Positions 21,440-29,574 of a stretch of 42,423 nt of DNA are shown piece after piece. The position numbers and the translations under genes were made by a program. The DNA is from JAFDZV01 sp966128725 (lineage in GTDB: Bacteria; Bacteroidota; Ignavibacteria; OLB7): NCBI GenBank assembly GCA_966128725.1, contig CBHYLN010000030.1:1-42423 (forward strand). The letters are read 5' to 3'. The notes beneath the pieces are model-generated. The model was not told the DNA's origin, did not search any database, and was given only the letters and a program-made list of their open reading frames with translations. Within the stretch, counting starts at the first letter, position 1, and each line of letters begins with the position of its first letter.

Positions 21440-23392
21440 ATGCTCCCCTCGATTACCCGCACTATGGCCGATCAGCAGGAATACCAGGTAACAGCTCGCA
21501 AGTGGCGCCCATCGGAGTTCAACTCCGTTGTGGGGCAGGAGCACGTAACGCAGACGCTGAAGAACGCGATCCGCCAGGGTCGGCTGCATCATGCGTATCT
21601 GTTCAGCGGCCCTCGTGGTGTGGGCAAGACCACCACGGCGCGTATCCTGGCCAAGGCGCTTAACTGCAAGAATCCGTCGGAGGATTTCGAGCCGTGTAAT
21701 GTCTGCGAGTCGTGCCGCGAGATCGTTGAGGGACGATCGATGGACGTTGTCGAGATCGACGGCGCCTCCAACAACTCGGTGGAGGATATCCGCAAGCTGC
21801 GCGACAATGTCCGATATCCTCCGGTGGGCGGCGCCTACAAGCTGTACATCATCGACGAGGTGCACATGCTCTCCACCTCGGCCTTCAACGCCCTGTTGAA
21901 GACGCTGGAGGAGCCACCCAAGCATCTCGTGTTCGTGTTTGCCACTACCGAGCCGCACAAGGTGCCGGCCACGATCCTTTCGCGATGCCAGCGGTTCGAC
22001 TTCCGCCGCATGCAGATTGCGGATATTGTTGGGCGCCTGAAGTATATCGCCGAACAGGAGGGGATGGCGGTCGACGAGGATGCGCTGGTGGTGATCGCCA
22101 AGAAGGGCGATGGCTCGATGCGCGACTCGCAGTCGATCTTCGATCAGGTTACCTCGTTCTGCGGACCCAGTGTAACGTACGCGCAGGCCAACGAGGCGCT
22201 GAACGTTGTTGATCAGGGATTCTTCTTCCGCGTTACCGACATGATGCGCTCCGGCGCGGTTGCCGAGGCGTTCGGCATCGTCGACGAAATCATGCGGATG
22301 GGCTACGATGTTCAGGAGTTCCTGATTGGTCTGGCCGAGCATCTCCGCAATTACCTTACCGTGCTGGCGGTTGGTTCGGCGCGGATGATCGAGGCCGCGC
22401 GGGCCTATCTGGATCGTTACGAGGAGGAATCGCGGCTGATACAGCAGGGCGATATGGTGCGTGCGCTGCATCTGGTGCTGGCCGCGCAGGCGGCGATCCG
22501 CACGTCGTCGCAGCCGCGCCTGCGTCTGGAACTTGCGCTGGTGCAACTGGCCGTGATGGATTCCACGGTTAATCTGCAGCAGCTTCTTAACCGTATCGAC
22601 GGCATCCCCGATACCATGGTGCCTGCCGCGGGCGGCGGGCAGGCGCGGGCAGTTGCACCACAATCGGATGCGGCCCCGCAGTCCGTGGCGGCGCAATCCG
22701 CTGCGGCGCCGGTAAGCGCGCAGGCCAACGAGCCCGTTGCCGTGCCCGCGAATCCGCCGGCGCCGGATTCCGGCGGCCAGATCGCGCCATCTGCGGAACC
22801 CACCCTGGGGTATGCGGCGGCGTTGAAGGAGCAGCTTTCCGCCCGGCCGGAGGAAAAGCGATCCACCGTTACCGACGTCACCAGTTTCCCAACCAGTGCG
22901 CCTGTTTCGGCCGATCGCACACCGATCTTCACCGCCGATCCTCCGGCCAATTCGCCGCGCAATGCGGCCGGCGTGGCATCGCGCGCCATTGTCGCCGAGC
23001 CAGCCAGCGCGTATGCCGCATCCGAGCCGGTTCCCGCGCTTCGCGATGTGCAGCGCCGTTGGAACGAGTTCCTCCAGTTCTGCGACGATAAGAAGGGCCT
23101 GGCCACAATGCTGCAAGCGGCCCGGCCAACCGAGATCTTCGGGAACACCCTGCGTGTGTTCCTGCCTTCGGATGTGGAAATGGCCCTGCTTAACCGAAGC
23201 AAGGAGGCATTGGTGGAGAAGCTGCAAAGCTTCTTCAACGTGACGCTCACCATCGAAGGCGCCATCGGGGAGTCATTGCGTCCGGTACAGGCGCCGGCGG
23301 ATTCGCCCACCGAGCGTAGCAGCCTGCAATCGCGTCTGGATCATCCCTATGTAAAGGGCATGATCGAACTTCTTGAGGCAAATCCGGCCTGA
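21440..23392 (+). CDS. dnaX: DNA polymerase III subunit gamma/tau
   Basis: Clamp-loader ATPase of the replicative polymerase, 650 residues. The start may be 21440 or the ATG at 21464 (M-A-D-Q-Q-E-Y); neither has a good Shine-Dalgarno. Domains: the AAA+ domain with Walker A G57-P-R-G-V-G-K-T64, a four-Cys zinc site (L-N-C, then C-N-V-C-E-S-C), Walker B with D-E-V-H-M-L, and sensor 1 V-F-A-T-T-E-P; the lid and collar (about 190-385); a long Ala/Pro-rich linker (about 390-530); and a conserved C-terminal helical domain (about 530-650, starting D-V-Q-R-R-W-N-E-F). No A-AAA-AAG slippery site was seen, so a frameshifted gamma form is not supported. Confidence 0.96.
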   Translation: MLPSITRTMADQQEYQVTARKWRPSEFNSVVGQEHVTQTLKNAIRQGRLHHAYLFSGPRGVGKTTTARILAKALNCKNPSEDFEPCNVCESCREIVEGRSMDVVEIDGASNNSVEDIRKLRDNVRYPPVGGAYKLYIIDEVHMLSTSAFNALLKTLEEPPKHLVFVFATTEPHKVPATILSRCQRFDFRRMQIADIVGRLKYIAEQEGMAVDEDALVVIAKKGDGSMRDSQSIFDQVTSFCGPSVTYAQANEALNVVDQGFFFRVTDMMRSGAVAEAFGIVDEIMRMGYDVQEFLIGLAEHLRNYLTVLAVGSARMIEAARAYLDRYEEESRLIQQGDMVRALHLVLAAQAAIRTSSQPRLRLELALVQLAVMDSTVNLQQLLNRIDGIPDTMVPAAGGGQARAVAPQSDAAPQSVAAQSAAAPVSAQANEPVAVPANPPAPDSGGQIAPSAEPTLGYAAALKEQLSARPEEKRSTVTDVTSFPTSAPVSADRTPIFTADPPANSPRNAAGVASRAIVAEPASAYAASEPVPALRDVQRRWNEFLQFCDDKKGLATMLQAARPTEIFGNTLRVFLPSDVEMALLNRSKEALVEKLQSFFNVTLTIEGAIGESLRPVQAPADSPTERSSLQSRLDHPYVKGMIELLEANPA

Positions 23393-23400
23393 TCACCTGC

Positions 23401-23419
23401 GGGGCACCCCATGTGCCCC
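23401..23419 (+). terminator. Stem-loop after dnaX
   Basis: GGGGCAC (23401-23407) pairs perfectly with GTGCCCC (23413-23419), loop CCCAT, 9 bp after the dnaX stop. No T-tract follows, so the terminator call is moderate. Confidence 0.5.
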
Positions 23420-23717
23420 CACTTCGCCCCACCACCTTCATTGCCCAACCATCGGAACCCCATTCCGTCAATCGAGACCTAAAGTGTTGCTTTAGATCGG
23501 CGCGTTTAATGGCATATTTTGCTTTGTTGAGGCTTCGAAAAACATGACGAATTTGTGGTGCGAATGTACGCCTGTGTCGGCATCACCCACTATACCCCAC
23601 CATCCCAGAGCCCGCCTGAATCAAGGCTTACAGCCCGAACATTCAAGAAAAATTTTAAGAGACATGCAATTTAAGTGGCATTGTCTTGTGCTAAGAAAGT
23701 ATCTTGCGGTGTGCTAG
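23420..23717 (+). promoter_or_regulatory. AT-richer upstream region of the dcw cluster, promoter likely
   Basis: This gap between dnaX and mraZ is clearly richer in A and T than the rest of the window, especially 23480-23705, with an AAAAATTTT run near 23648. No gene is visible. A promoter for the dcw cluster should lie here, upstream of the MraZ box. TTGTCT at 23681 and TATCTT at 23700 are candidate elements, but their 13-bp spacing is too short for a normal sigma-70 promoter, so no exact promoter is claimed. Confidence 0.35.
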
Positions 23718-23741
23718 TGGGTAAAAGTGGGGGATTATGGT
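23718..23741 (+). promoter_or_regulatory. Probable MraZ operator (TGGG repeats)
   Basis: TGGG at 23718 and 23728 and TGGT at 23738 are direct repeats with an exact 10-bp period; a further TGGG occurs at 23758. MraZ is known to bind TGGG-type direct repeats with this spacing in front of its own gene. The box lies 28 bp before the mraZ start, so MraZ would repress the dcw cluster by autoregulation. Confidence 0.65.
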
Positions 23742-23768
23742 AGTCTGACCCGCGTAATGGGTGGATCA

Positions 23769-24227
23769 ATGTCGTTCTTCAAAGGTCGCGAACTCTATTC
23801 GGTGGACACAAAGGGGCGTGTGAACGTCCCGGCGAAGATGCGTAAGAGCATGGCGCCGGAGGCGAACGATACGTTTGTGATCACCCGTGGCCCTGACGAC
23901 GATCCCTGTGTGTACGCCTACCCGCTCGACGAGTGGAAGAAGTTCGAGGAGAACCTCAAGGGCTTGAACCAGTACAACGATCAGGAGCGATTCTTTCTTC
24001 GCACGCTGCTGTACTGGGCCGATGAGGTGACACTCGATAAGCAGTTCCGGATCATGATTCCGAAGTCGCTTGCCGAGTTCGCGCGCATCGACAAGAGCGC
24101 GTTGATTCTGGGAGCGATGGACCATATCGAGATCTGGGCTCCGGAGATCTTTGAAAGCTATCTCGGCAAAAGGAACGCGTCGTATGCCACTGTCGCCGAA
24201 TCGGTGATGGGGCTGAAGCGCCCGTAA
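23769..24227 (+). CDS. mraZ: Transcriptional regulator MraZ
   Basis: A 152-residue double AbrB-like (SpoVT fold) DNA-binding protein that forms rings and represses the dcw promoter. The start M-S-F-F-K-G-R-E-L-Y (ATG 23769, preceded by GGGTGG) matches the family start; an upstream in-frame GTG at 23727 lies inside the operator and is rejected. Both family D-x3-R motifs are present: D-T-K-G-R in the first half and D-K-Q-F-R in the second. First gene of the cluster; rsmH follows after 3 bp. Confidence 0.95.
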   Translation: MSFFKGRELYSVDTKGRVNVPAKMRKSMAPEANDTFVITRGPDDDPCVYAYPLDEWKKFEENLKGLNQYNDQERFFLRTLLYWADEVTLDKQFRIMIPKSLAEFARIDKSALILGAMDHIEIWAPEIFESYLGKRNASYATVAESVMGLKRP

Positions 24228-24230
24228 ACG

Positions 24231-25196
24231 ATGGCCGAGGCCTACCACATTCCAGTGATGCTCCAACAAACGTTGGAGCTGCTGGTTACCGATCGCGCCG
24301 GCGCCTATGCCGATTGCACGCTTGGTGGTGGTGGCCATGCTGCGGCCATTCTCGAATTGCTGCGAGAGGACGGTGGAAGGTTGTTTGCCTTCGATGCCGA
24401 TCCCGGCGCAATCGAGAACGCCCGCAGCCGATTCGGTATCGATTACGGGAGCACGATCATTGTTCGCCAGGCGTACTTCACACAGGCTGTGGAGATGATC
24501 GCCGCCGACGGCATACTGCTTCATGGCGTTCTGCTTGATCTCGGTGTCTCCAGTCGTCAGCTCGATTCCGATCAGATCGGGCTCAGCTACCGACAGGAGA
24601 TGCCGCTCGACATGCGGTTCGACTCTGCATCCGATCGGCGATCGGCTCGGCAGATCGTCAACGACGATTCGCCCGAACAGATCGCCACCCTCCTGCGCCG
24701 CTACGGCGAGGAACCAGCCGCATGGACAATCGCGCAGGCAATTGCTCGAGCACGCCGTGGCCGGGCAATTGCCACGACCACCGATCTGCGTGCCGCAATC
24801 GAGAGTGTGATCCCCGGCCGTTTCCTGATCAAAACGCTCTCACGAGTATTTCAGGCGCTCCGCATCGCCGCCAACGACGAACTGGGCGAACTGGAGCGCG
24901 CGCTTGCCGGCTTTGTTCCGTTGCTTGCGCCCGGTGGTCGTTTTGCCGTGCTGACGTATCACTCGCTTGAGGACCGGATCGTAAAAGAGGCGTTTCGCGA
25001 AGAGGAAAAAACCTGCATCTGCCCGCCGGAAGTGCCGGTATGCCGATGCGAAAAGGAACGGCGACTTCGCGTGTGTACGCGTAAGCCGATCCTCCCGACG
25101 GACGAGGAAGTAGCGGCGAACCCGCGAGCGCGCAGCGCCAAACTGCGCGTTGCCGAGCGAGTGCTCCCCAGCCAGAAGGGCTCACGGGGCCGCTGA
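24231..25196 (+). CDS. rsmH: 16S rRNA (cytosine(1402)-N(4))-methyltransferase
   Basis: SAM-dependent enzyme (formerly MraW) that methylates N4 of C1402 in the ribosomal P site. The 321 residues fit the family. Visible motifs are the N-terminal H-I-P-V-M-L, SAM-binding D-C-T-L-G-G-G-G-H, acidic D-A-D-P at the end of strand 2, L-D-L-G-V-S-S-R-Q-L-D, and the late L-T-Y-H-S-L-E-D-R-I-V-K. A Cys cluster (C-I-C-P-P-E-V-P-V-C-R-C) follows, as in many homologues. It is separated by 3 bp from mraZ, the usual conserved pair at the head of dcw clusters. Confidence 0.97.
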   Translation: MAEAYHIPVMLQQTLELLVTDRAGAYADCTLGGGGHAAAILELLREDGGRLFAFDADPGAIENARSRFGIDYGSTIIVRQAYFTQAVEMIAADGILLHGVLLDLGVSSRQLDSDQIGLSYRQEMPLDMRFDSASDRRSARQIVNDDSPEQIATLLRRYGEEPAAWTIAQAIARARRGRAIATTTDLRAAIESVIPGRFLIKTLSRVFQALRIAANDELGELERALAGFVPLLAPGGRFAVLTYHSLEDRIVKEAFREEEKTCICPPEVPVCRCEKERRLRVCTRKPILPTDEEVAANPRARSAKLRVAERVLPSQKGSRGR

Positions 25197-25199
25197 GGG

Positions 25200-25275
25200 C
25201 CGCCTTCGAAACGATTGAAGCGGTAATCGATGCGCTGATGCCGGGGAGTGTCCTGCACCCGGATCCGCCTTCGAA
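25200..25275. repeat. Direct repeat CCGCCTTCGAA flanking the rsmH-ftsL gap
   Basis: The 11-mer CCGCCTTCGAA occurs at 25200-25210 and 25265-25275, inside the 89-bp gap between rsmH and ftsL. It may be chance, a duplication scar, or a binding site. No hairpin or T-tract accompanies it. Confidence 0.4.
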
Positions 25276-25285
25276 CGGATAACCG

Positions 25286-25759
25286 ATGTCAACGCTATCC
25301 AATCCAACAACACGGCACACTGCCGCCGCCGACATAACACGTGCGGCAACACCCCTGGCCAGTGCAACGCCTGCGGCACCCAAGCGTGCAAGCGGATTGC
25401 TTGGCCCCATTGTCCGCCGCTGGCTGGCGGCCGGGATGTTGCTGGCTGCCGCCCTGTTGGCCACACTGTATATCGCGAACGCCATCGCGGTGAACAGCCT
25501 GCTTGCCGACATTGCCTCGCTGGAACGTGAACGCGACGATGTGCGGCGCGAAAACGAACGGATGCGATCGGAGCTGCTGAAGCTGATGTCGGTGGATCGG
25601 ATAACGGCGATTGCCTCGCAGCATCTGGGGATGGTGCAGCCCATGCGGCCGCCGCAGGACATGGTGCCATCGTCGTTCGGGGCGGGCACGGCGCAGTTGC
25701 CGGTTGCGGGCGATTCGGCCGAGGTCGCCGGGCAACGGGCCGGCGATTCAGCGCGATAA
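25286..25759 (+). CDS. ftsL: FtsL-like cell-division protein
   Basis: A 157-residue bitopic membrane protein in the standard ftsL position between rsmH and the division transpeptidase. An N-terminal Ala/Thr-rich cytoplasmic stretch (about 1-43) leads to a single TM helix (about 44-67: W-L-A-A-G-M-L-L-A-A-A-L-L), then a periplasmic coiled coil (about 70-105: L-E-R-E-R-D-D-V-R-R-E-N-E-R-M) and the conserved end of the FtsL/DivIC type (I-T-A-I-A-S-Q-H-L-G-M). The last 30 residues are low complexity. FtsL bridges FtsQ/FtsB and the FtsW-FtsI synthase. Sequence similarity in this family is low; position and topology carry the call. Confidence 0.82.
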   Translation: MSTLSNPTTRHTAAADITRAATPLASATPAAPKRASGLLGPIVRRWLAAGMLLAAALLATLYIANAIAVNSLLADIASLERERDDVRRENERMRSELLKLMSVDRITAIASQHLGMVQPMRPPQDMVPSSFGAGTAQLPVAGDSAEVAGQRAGDSAR

Positions 25760-25810
25760 CGATGCCCCCGGTGCCAGGCAGATGCGAATGCACGTGGGAT
25801 TGGCCCATGG

Positions 25811-27976
25811 TTGGATGTACAACGTGTATCCCAGCTTCAGAACCCTTCGAAGATGCTGACGGCCGAAAGCACGAACCCAGTTGCCCAACCCCGGCGCCGT
25901 CCGCATCGTGATGCGCGGCGGCTGTATCTGTTGGGCGGGCTGCTTCTTCTGGGGATGGTCGCAATCGTTGTGCGGCTGGTGAAGCTTCAGATCGTTGATC
26001 ACGGCTATTACGCCGAACAGGTGCGCCGGCAATACGAATCGCGCGTGCCACTGCAGGCCGAACGAGGCCCGCTGTACGATCGCAACGGTAATCTGCTGGC
26101 GTCAACGTCGGCCAGCATGTCGTTCGCGGTTGATCCAACACATGTGCAGAACCCGCGCAAGTTGGCCAAGGTGTTTGCAACCACGTTCGGCGAACCGTAT
26201 GCCGACTGGCTTCAGAAGATCACGCAGCGCGGGCGCTCCTTCGTCTGGCTTCGCCGGAAGGTTACCGGCGCATTGCTGGACTCGTTGAAGAACCTGGACG
26301 ACGACGGGCTTATCAAACTGAAGGAGCCATTGCGGCACTTCGAATACGCCTCGGTTGGCGCTCAGGGAATTGGCTGCACCGATATCGACAACAACGGACT
26401 CAACGGAGTCGAGCTCTTTTACAATCAACAGCTCAGGGGAACCGACGGCTACATCGTGATGCAGCGCGACGCGCGCGGGCATCGGCGGCCCGACGTTGAC
26501 CTGCCGCAGATGCGGCCGGAGCATGGCAACGGCCTGGTGCTTACGCTCGATATCAACCTGCAGGGAATCGTGGAGGACGAGCTGAGCAAGGGTGTGGAGC
26601 GTGCCGGCGCGGCATCGGGAACGGCGATTGCGCTTGACCCGCGCACCGGCGAAATCCTGGCCGTGGCAAGCGTGCCAACGTACGATCCCAACGATCTGCG
26701 CCACGCCGATCCGGCGGCGATCAGGGTGCGGGCCATTACCGACATGTACGAGCCCGGCTCCACACTGAAGGTGGTGACCGCCGCCGCGGCGCTGGAGGAG
26801 GGTGTGGTAACCCCGGGCACGATGATCGACGGCGAGGGCGGCGCCTATCAACTGGGTCCGCATGTGATCCGCGACGAACACCCGTCCGGCATGATGACCT
26901 TCAGCGAGGCGATGGCGCACTCCAGCAACATCGCTTTCGCGAAGGTGGCGGCAAAGCTCTCGGCGCCGCGCTTCTACAAATACGTGCGCGACTTCGGATT
27001 TGGCATCACCAGCGGGGTGGATCTGCCGGGCGAGGCGCGAGGCGATGTCAAGAAGCCGGATCAGTTCGAGCCGCAGACACAGGAGTTCATGTCCTTCGGC
27101 TATCAGCTCGCGGTTACACCGCTGCAGTTGGCGTGTGCCTACGCCGCGGTTGCCAACGGTGGTGTGATGATGAAACCGCACCTGCTGAAGCGACGCCTTG
27201 ATCACGATGGGCAGGTGATCGAGGAGATCGCGCCGGAGGAGATCCGCCGGGTTGTACGTCGCGAAACGGCCGACACGCTTCGCGACATGCTGGTGGGTGT
27301 GGTTGAACACGGCACGGGTTCGGAGGCGCGGGTTGAGGGATTGCGCATTGCCGGCAAAACCGGTACCGCGCAGCAGATGTCGGGCGGGTCGTATTCGAAG
27401 TCGAAGTACAACGCATCGTTTGTTGGGTACTTCCCGGCCGAGGATCCACGCATCGTGCTGCTTGTGTTGCTGGACTCCCCAACAAACGGGTACTACGGTG
27501 GCCAGGTGGCCGCGCCGATTTTCCGCGAGATTGCTCGGCGCATTGCCGGCGTTGCCACGGTGGCGCCAAGCCCACGGCCAACCACGCCGGGCGGCGTCGC
27601 GGCAGTGGCAACAACCATTGGCCAGCGCCAGCACCTTCCGGATTTGCGCGGCCTGGATGCCGGCGCGGCGCGGCGGGTTGCCGAGAAATACGGCTACCGT
27701 GTGATTGTTTCCGGCGAAGGGCGCTACGTGGCCGAACAGCAGCCGCCCGCAGGGAGCGTTATCGCCGCCCATGCCGTGGTGACGCTGGCGATGGGGTCGG
27801 CCGGCAACCGAATGCCCGATCTGCGGACAATGTCCGTACGACGCGCGATCAGCGTGCTTGGCTCGTGCGGTATAAAGCCGATAGTGCGCGGCAGCGGGAT
27901 TGTTGCCGCGCAAAGCCCGCCGCCGGGAACACCGATCACCGGCGGCAACCGAACGGTGGTGCTGGAGTGCCGATAA
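25811..27976 (+). CDS. ftsI: Division transpeptidase (class B PBP, FtsI/PBP3) with two PASTA domains
   Basis: A 721-residue penicillin-binding protein that crosslinks septal peptidoglycan, partner of FtsW. A short cytoplasmic part and TM helix (about 38-60: L-L-G-G-L-L-L-L-G-M-V-A-I-V-V) lead to the class B pedestal (E-R-G-P-L-Y-D-R-N-G), then the transpeptidase domain with S317-x-x-K320 (P-G-S-T-L-K), S-S-N in A-H-S-S-N-I-A-F-A-K, and K-T-G in A-G-K-T-G-T-A-Q. All three catalytic motifs are intact. Two C-terminal PASTA modules (about 610-665 and 668-721) follow, each with a P-D-L-R start and a P-P-x-G-x-x-I turn. The start may be 25811 or the ATG at 25853; neither has a strong Shine-Dalgarno. 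Confidence 0.93.
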   Translation: MDVQRVSQLQNPSKMLTAESTNPVAQPRRRPHRDARRLYLLGGLLLLGMVAIVVRLVKLQIVDHGYYAEQVRRQYESRVPLQAERGPLYDRNGNLLASTSASMSFAVDPTHVQNPRKLAKVFATTFGEPYADWLQKITQRGRSFVWLRRKVTGALLDSLKNLDDDGLIKLKEPLRHFEYASVGAQGIGCTDIDNNGLNGVELFYNQQLRGTDGYIVMQRDARGHRRPDVDLPQMRPEHGNGLVLTLDINLQGIVEDELSKGVERAGAASGTAIALDPRTGEILAVASVPTYDPNDLRHADPAAIRVRAITDMYEPGSTLKVVTAAAALEEGVVTPGTMIDGEGGAYQLGPHVIRDEHPSGMMTFSEAMAHSSNIAFAKVAAKLSAPRFYKYVRDFGFGITSGVDLPGEARGDVKKPDQFEPQTQEFMSFGYQLAVTPLQLACAYAAVANGGVMMKPHLLKRRLDHDGQVIEEIAPEEIRRVVRRETADTLRDMLVGVVEHGTGSEARVEGLRIAGKTGTAQQMSGGSYSKSKYNASFVGYFPAEDPRIVLLVLLDSPTNGYYGGQVAAPIFREIARRIAGVATVAPSPRPTTPGGVAAVATTIGQRQHLPDLRGLDAGAARRVAEKYGYRVIVSGEGRYVAEQQPPAGSVIAAHAVVTLAMGSAGNRMPDLRTMSVRRAISVLGSCGIKPIVRGSGIVAAQSPPPGTPITGGNRTVVLECR

Positions 27977-28113
27977 TACGTGCCATCGGCACTTCGAAGG
28001 GATGCCATCGAGGCAATGGTGCGCGGATGAAGATTGCTCGGATAACCTAACCGACTGGATTCACGATTCACAGACTCGATTCGATACTGCCGGCAATAAG
28101 CGGGCCGTACCAG

Positions 28114-29574
28114 GTGCTTGGGCGTGCTGATATAGGCGTTCGCGCCATCCGCTACGACTCGCGATTGGTTGATAACGGCGACCTGTTTGTTGCCGTCAAC
28201 GGTCGCGATGATCGCGGTATCGCCTTTGCCCCCGATGCGGTAGCCGCCGGCGCCCGCGTGGTGGTAACCGATGCGTTGGATGAAATGCCCCGCTCGGTGA
28301 CGCAGGCCAACGATGTCACCCTGATCGTTGTCGAGAATGCTCGGCTTGCGATGGCCGAACTGGCGCATCGGATGGCGGGCGATCCCGCGCGACGGCTGCG
28401 GCTGTTTGGCATTACGGGCACCAACGGCAAAACCACCGGGGCCTTTGTTCTGCGCCAGTTGCTTGCCGCGTGTGGTGAGCGGGTTGGCCTGATAGGCACG
28501 CTTGGTGCGATGATCGATGTGCTGGTGCCAACCGGCTACACGACACCGGAGTCGCCCGAACTGGCGACGATGCTGGCCGAAATGGTCGATGCCGGTTGCA
28601 CCTCGGTGGTGATGGAGGTTTCGTCGCACGCGCTTGCGCTGGAGCGTGTGGCCGGGCTTCACTTCGAAGGCGCGCTGTTCACGAATCTTACCCAGGATCA
28701 CCTGGACTTCCATGGGACGATGGAAGAGTACGGGCGAACCAAGAAGCGGTTCTTTGACAGGCTTTCCGAACGCGCTCACGCGGTGGTCAACATCGATGAC
28801 CCCGGCGGCGAGCTTATGCTGCGCGACACACGCGCCGGCATCCTGCGTTATGGGGCGCATCCCGATGCCGAGGCCCGGATACAGGATGTGCGGCTGGCAT
28901 CCAACGGCTCGCGGTGGCGGCTCGACCTCCCATCCGAGCTTGGTGGGCCGGTTTCGGAGTTGACCACGCCGCTGCTGGGTGCCTTCAACGTGTGGAATGT
29001 GACCGCAGCGCTGGTTGCGGCGCTGGCTTCCGGATTCAACCGCGACACCCTGCTGGGCGCGGTGGCCGGTTTGCAGGCGGTGCCCGGGCGAATGCAGGCG
29101 ATTGCGCTGGGCAACGGCGCAACGGCCGTGATCGACTACGCGCACACGCCCGATGCCCTTGAAAATGTGCTTGCCTCGCTGGTGCAACTCCGCGCGAGGC
29201 GAATCACGGCGGTTTTCGGCTGCGGCGGCGATCGCGACCGCGGCAAGCGCCCGTTGATGGGTGAAGCCGCGGCGCGTATCGCCAATCGGTTGATCCTTAC
29301 CTCCGACAATCCTCGGAGCGAGGATCCCGAGGCCATCATTGATGACATCGTGCGCGGCCTGCCGCCGGCAACCGAGTTTGCCCGTAACGCCGATCGTGGC
29401 CAGGCGATCGAATCGGCGCTGAACGCGGCCGAGGCCGGCGACGTGGTGCTGATCGCCGGCAAGGGCCACGAGAACTATCAGATCATCGGCGGCGAACGCC
29501 GCCATTTTGACGACAGCGAGGTGGTGCGCCAGTGGATTGCGCGCCAACGCTCAACGAGCACGGAGGCGCAATGA
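28114..29574 (+). CDS. murE: UDP-MurNAc-L-Ala-D-Glu:meso-DAP ligase MurE
   Basis: Cytoplasmic Mur ligase that adds the third stem residue. The P-loop G-T-N-G-K-T-T, the V-S-S-H-A-L-A-L-E segment, D-Y-A-H-T-P-D-A-L and, importantly, D-N-P-R in S-D-N-P-R-S-E-D-P, typical of meso-diaminopimelate enzymes, are present. From the first ordinary start codon (GTG 28114) the protein has 486 residues but lacks the usual first helix. The same frame is open back to 28051 and encodes R-L-D-S-I-L-P-A-I-S-G-P-Y-Q-V-L-G, which looks like that missing helix. There is no ATG, GTG or TTG there, so a rare start such as ATT at 28066 is possible. The stop overlaps murF (ATGA). Confidence 0.95.
   Translation: MLGRADIGVRAIRYDSRLVDNGDLFVAVNGRDDRGIAFAPDAVAAGARVVVTDALDEMPRSVTQANDVTLIVVENARLAMAELAHRMAGDPARRLRLFGITGTNGKTTGAFVLRQLLAACGERVGLIGTLGAMIDVLVPTGYTTPESPELATMLAEMVDAGCTSVVMEVSSHALALERVAGLHFEGALFTNLTQDHLDFHGTMEEYGRTKKRFFDRLSERAHAVVNIDDPGGELMLRDTRAGILRYGAHPDAEARIQDVRLASNGSRWRLDLPSELGGPVSELTTPLLGAFNVWNVTAALVAALASGFNRDTLLGAVAGLQAVPGRMQAIALGNGATAVIDYAHTPDALENVLASLVQLRARRITAVFGCGGDRDRGKRPLMGEAAARIANRLILTSDNPRSEDPEAIIDDIVRGLPPATEFARNADRGQAIESALNAAEAGDVVLIAGKGHENYQIIGGERRHFDDSEVVRQWIARQRSTSTEAQ

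Noticed and set aside
22600..22900. Programmed frameshift in dnaX
   Set aside because: No A-AAA-AAG or equivalent slippery run with a downstream stem was seen; the frame continues to a full tau-type C-terminus.
23727..23768. Upstream GTG start for mraZ
   Set aside because: It would put the MraZ operator inside the coding region and adds 14 residues not typical of the family; ATG 23769 gives the standard N-terminus.
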